64,000 nucleotides of DNA from Spirosoma pollinicola (GTDB taxonomy: Bacteria; Bacteroidota; Bacteroidia; Cytophagales; Spirosomataceae). The notes beneath the pieces are model-generated. The model was not told where the DNA came from, did no database searches, and saw only the letters and a program-made list of their open reading frames with translations. Below, one piece after another: positions 63,243 to 64,000 of the stretch. The DNA is taken from the NCBI RefSeq assembly GCF_002831565.1, contig NZ_CP025096.1:2147027-2211026 (forward strand). Direction: 5' to 3'. Position 1 is the first letter of the stretch; each line of letters starts with the position of its first letter. Both the position numbers and the translations under genes were made by a program.

Positions 63243-63322
63243 ATTGGTGAAAGAGTGAATAAGTGAAAGAGCGCTATAATCTGCGTCTGTATTTTCACTC
63301 TTTCGCTCTTTCGCTCTTTCGC
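63243..63322 (+). terminator. Low-complexity hairpin with CTCTTTCG x3 before the SDR
   Basis: A GAAAGAGTGAA-type left arm (from 63247) pairs with a right arm made of three CTCTTTCG units (63298-63321), allowing G-U pairs. It lies wholly between the dehydratase stop and the SDR ATG at 63328. Confidence 0.6.
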
Positions 63323-63327
63323 TATTT

Positions 63328-64000
63328 ATGTTCTCACTCAAAAACAAAACTGCCCTCATTACGGGTGGGGCCAGCGGGATTGGGCTGGCCATTTCGCAGA
63401 CTTTCGCTCAGGCGGGTGCAACTGTTCACATTCTGGAAATCAATGGTGACCTTGCCCGGCAGGTTGCCGACGATATTATTGCAAACGGCGGTCAGGCGCA
63501 GGCCCACACGGTCGATGTATCGGATCAGGCGCAGGTGGTCGATCTGATTGGCCAGATAGCGGCTCAGTCGCCCATTCATATTCTGGTCAACAACGCAGGG
63601 GTCGCACACATTGGTAAAGCAGATACCACTACGGAGGCCGACTTCGACCGAATTTTTCGTATCAATGTGAAGGGCGTTTACAATTGCCTGTATGCTATTA
63701 TTCCCCATTTCAAAGCCAATGGCGGAGGGGTTATTCTGAATATGGCGTCGGTAGCAGCAACGCTCGGTTTGTCTGACCGGTTTGCTTACTCAATGAGTAA
63801 AGGAGCCGTGCTGACCATGACGCTATCGGTAGCAAAAGACTATTTGACCGATAAAATTCGGAGCAACTGCATATCGCCGGCTCGGGTGCATACGCCTTTC
63901 GTCGATGGATTCATCGCCAAAAACTATCCGGGTCAGGAAGCCGAAATGTTTGAGAAATTGTCGAAAACGCAACCCATTGGCCGCATGGCCGAACCACAGG
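63328..64000 (+). CDS. SDR family oxidoreductase, 3'-truncated by window end
   Basis: 224 complete codons read from ATG 63328 to the edge, without a stop. TGGASGIGLAISQTFAQAG, LVNNAGVAH, Ser in NMASVAAT and Tyr/Lys in YSMSK are the SDR motifs. The acidic LEINGD after beta-2 suggests NAD use. Placed 85 bases after a UxaA-type dehydratase, it may be a 2-keto-3-deoxy sugar acid dehydrogenase (as in L-fuconate-type routes), which is an inference from neighbours only. Confidence 0.93.
   Translation, partial: MFSLKNKTALITGGASGIGLAISQTFAQAGATVHILEINGDLARQVADDIIANGGQAQAHTVDVSDQAQVVDLIGQIAAQSPIHILVNNAGVAHIGKADTTTEADFDRIFRINVKGVYNCLYAIIPHFKANGGGVILNMASVAATLGLSDRFAYSMSKGAVLTMTLSVAKDYLTDKIRSNCISPARVHTPFVDGFIAKNYPGQEAEMFEKLSKTQPIGRMAEPQ

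Noticed and set aside
1-64000. tRNA, rRNA or riboswitch genes
   Set aside because: I scanned intergenic gaps for cloverleaf arms and conserved rRNA words and found none; the metK leader (about 25 bases) is too short for a SAM riboswitch.

Overview
The window looks like chromosomal DNA of a Spirosoma-type member of the Bacteroidota (order Cytophagales). The reasons are a SusC/SusD pair with a FecR-like protein, TonB-dependent and DUF3857/DUF2851 families typical of that phylum, a bacterial CrtY-type lycopene cyclase, near-absence of Shine-Dalgarno sequences, and several TAnnTTTG -7 boxes. Genus is an inference from protein style, not from a marker gene. No rRNA, tRNA, CRISPR array or transposase was recognised. 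Two genes run off the ends: an RND permease (5' end missing) and a short-chain dehydrogenase (3' end missing).

Layout. 0-3.4 kb: RND efflux permease and its lipoprotein adaptor. 3.5-11.3 kb: FAD monooxygenase, ankyrin protein, an active/inactive pair of M16 peptidases, an SDR, a GH105/88 hydrolase and an NTF2-like secreted protein. 11.4-13.1 kb: a GMC oxidoreductase with a cysteine cluster. 13.1-16.9 kb: an accessory island of two P-loop ATPases behind a promoter embedded in nested palindromes. The first ATPase is broken by one in-frame TAA, the second has an AT-rich central patch with a membrane segment, and a 170-bp nested palindrome follows. 16.9-18.8 kb: two tandem paralogous SDRs separated by a second large hairpin. 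18.9-26 kb: P450, ribosome hibernation factor, metK, crtY, lipA, two outer-membrane-like proteins and OsmC. 27.4-36.5 kb: a carbohydrate locus (FecR, SusC, SusD, sugar isomerase-like TIM barrel, DUF1080, Gfo/Idh/MocA) with a LacI-type palindrome upstream, consistent with import and oxidation/3-keto-type processing of a glycoside. 36.5-43.7 kb: DUF2851, pyrF, rfbC, a DJ-1/PfpI protein, a secreted protein of unknown function and a PmoA/DUF6807 protein. 43.8-50.6 kb: a lipoprotein with a LEA2-like character and three DUF3857/transglutaminase-fold proteins, two of them with degenerate triads. 50.7-54.4 kb: aat, then proB and proA with a toxin-antitoxin-like pair wedged between them. 54.5-61.4 kb: PAS histidine kinase, small unknown protein, rarA, ECF sigma factor, adenine deaminase and a DUF5009/HGSNAT-like membrane protein. 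61.6-64 kb: UxaA-family dehydratase and an SDR, probably for a sugar acid.

The most unusual parts are (i) the two-ATPase island with its promoter/operator palindromes, ochre codon and mosaic second gene; (ii) the DUF6516/TumE-like pair inside proBA; (iii) the DUF3857 trio in which two members have lost the Cys and His of the fold; and (iv) many hairpins placed directly against start codons or built from low-complexity sequence at gene ends.
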